From the NCBI RefSeq assembly GCF_030719295.1, contig NZ_CP120997.1, positions 1,426,001 through 1,490,000 of the forward strand: a stretch of 64,000 nucleotides of DNA, given 5' to 3'. Position 1 is the first letter of the stretch. Each line of letters opens with the position of its first letter. The stretch is from Streptomyces sp. Mut1. Its GTDB lineage: Bacteria > Actinomycetota > Actinomycetes > Streptomycetales > Streptomycetaceae. The position numbers and the translations under genes are program-made. Below the pieces are notes generated by a model. It saw nothing but the letters and a program-made list of their open reading frames with translations. It was not told where the DNA came from and did no database searches. Below are positions 63,286-64,000 of this stretch, in pieces.

Positions 63286-63663
63286 GTGAGCAAGCAGAGC
63301 GGTGCGGAGGTCTTCCGGATCACGGGAGCCCGGCAGGGGCTCGCGGACGACGTGCGCGGCAGGCAGCGGCGCTACGTGATCTCGATGTCCGTGCGGACGG
63401 TGTCGGTGGTGGCGGCCGCGCTCCTGTGGAACGTGGAGCGGCACATCGCGTTCGTGGCGCTCGGGCTCGGGGTACTGCTGCCGTACGTCGCGGTCGTCAT
63501 CGCCAACGCCGGCCGTGAGAACACCCCCGCGCTGCCCTCGACCTTCGTGCTGCCGGCTCCGGCCCATCCGGCGCTGGACGCCGCTCCGGCGGCGGGTGCC
63601 GGGCCCGCCTCACCGCAGTCCGGACGCTCCTTCCGGTCTCCGGATGCGCAGGAGCACGGCTGA
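63286..63663 (+). CDS. DUF3099-like membrane protein
   Basis: 125 aa from a GTG at 63286 (GTG at 63283 is one codon longer; GGTGGGG upstream). Opens SKQSGAEVFRITGARQGLAD, then RRYVISMSVRTVSVVAAALL and a second hydrophobic segment (IAFVALGLGVLLPYVAVVIA), with a Pro/Ala-rich tail. Two membrane segments as in DUF3099. Function unknown. Confidence 0.82.
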   Translation: MSKQSGAEVFRITGARQGLADDVRGRQRRYVISMSVRTVSVVAAALLWNVERHIAFVALGLGVLLPYVAVVIANAGRENTPALPSTFVLPAPAHPALDAAPAAGAGPASPQSGRSFRSPDAQEHG

Positions 63664-63879
63664 GGCCGCGGCGGGCCCAAGCTCAAGAAAAGCTCAGATC
63701 AATCATGAAGTTCCAGTGCACCGCGGCGGGGTGTGCGTGACATACTTTGTACGCGCTCCGCATCCCCCGTCGGAGCGATGGACCGACGCCGGGCAGCTCC
63801 CCCCGTGGCTGCCCGGCGTCGCCATTTCTCCGGCCTCTCACCGGCAGGGCCCACGTCGGCACCCTCTAGGGTTGAGTCC
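63664..63879. other. non-coding region with two hairpins, possible small RNA
   Basis: 216 bp without a credible ORF. Features: direct repeat AAGCTCA near 63680-63700; a possible promoter core GACATACTTTGTAC near 63738-63751; stem CGCTCCG/CGGAGCG just after it; and a 14-bp stem 63784-63797 / 63808-63821 that would end such a transcript. A TAGGGT -10-like box at 63867-63872 lies just before the next gene. Confidence 0.4.
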
Positions 63880-64000
63880 GTGAACTCCCCCGATTCCGCC
63901 GCGTTCCCCGGCTCCCCCGCACCGTCCGATGCCGCCCCCGTCTGTTCGGCCAAGGGCTGCCGGTCCGCCGCCGTATGGGTGCTGGCCTGGAACAATCCGA
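63880..64000 (+). CDS. small conserved Streptomyces Cys-containing protein, 3' end beyond window
   Basis: Starts at the GTG at 63880 and is open to the right edge (40 codons seen): a Ser/Pro/Ala-rich head, then PVCSAKGCRSAAVWVLAWNN P. I recall this C-x4-C plus AVWVLAWNNP opening from a small Streptomyces family that continues with further Cys/His residues, suggesting metal binding. The -10-like TAGGGT 7 bp before the GTG points to a leaderless mRNA. Confidence 0.75.
   Translation, partial: MNSPDSAAFPGSPAPSDAAPVCSAKGCRSAAVWVLAWNNP

Overview
This window is a Streptomyces chromosome segment. It has high GC and strong third-position GC bias, many GTG and TTG starts, and 4-bp coupled gene junctions. 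It also carries a complete actinomycete 16S-23S-5S rRNA operon whose 16S 3' end holds the usual anti-Shine-Dalgarno sequence. Most of the window is conserved Streptomyces core. From about 6 to 18 kb and again at tyrS (60 kb) the order recN / nadK / tlyA / small ORF / HAD phosphatase / TPR protein / tyrS matches the block I know from Mycobacterium tuberculosis (Rv1696 down to Rv1689), here opened up by extra genes.

Layout. 0-6 kb: GH15 glycosidase (cut by the left edge), a divergent MDR oxidoreductase/TetR pair, a two-domain rhodanese and a GT4 glycosyltransferase. 6-10 kb: recN-nadK-tlyA and a small ORF, then an SCP2-like protein. 10-13.3 kb: a three-gene ferric-siderophore ABC importer under an iron box. 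13.3-18 kb: HAD phosphatase, DUF1015 protein and a TPR protein with a ~470-residue Arg/Asp/Gly repeat region. 18.1-23.9 kb: rrn operon on the minus strand. 23.9-43.3 kb: DNA glycosylase, Spo0M-like protein, PEBP, HNH protein, TauE/SafE permease, SPFH/NfeD pair, orphan ABC ATPase, a two-component system, a secreted transglycosylase, an FHA-ABC exporter resembling Rv1747, serB, SixA-like phosphatase, MFS transporter with a 39-aa companion, GntR regulator, and the fabG-fabI pair.

43.4-56.8 kb is an accessory defence island inserted between fabG and tldD. It holds a PIN/Phd toxin-antitoxin pair; an operon of an orphan HsdM-like methylase followed by an AIPR protein with its own N-terminal PD-(D/E)XK-like nuclease motif; a Streptomyces ATP-binding/HTH/DUF397 regulatory trio in which the first two genes are broken (an in-frame TAG and a one-base frameshift); and a complete Type I restriction-modification operon hsdR-hsdS-hsdM joined by GTGA overlaps. 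No integrase or tRNA boundary is visible. The methylase-AIPR cassette is the best candidate for an undescribed system.

56.9-64 kb returns to core genes: tldD and pmbA/tldE separated by an 86-bp tandem duplication that creates two coupled 29-codon mini-ORFs, then tyrS, an alcohol/butanediol dehydrogenase, a GlsB/YeaQ-type membrane protein, a DUF3099-like protein, a non-coding stretch with two hairpins, and the start of a small Cys-containing protein cut by the right edge.
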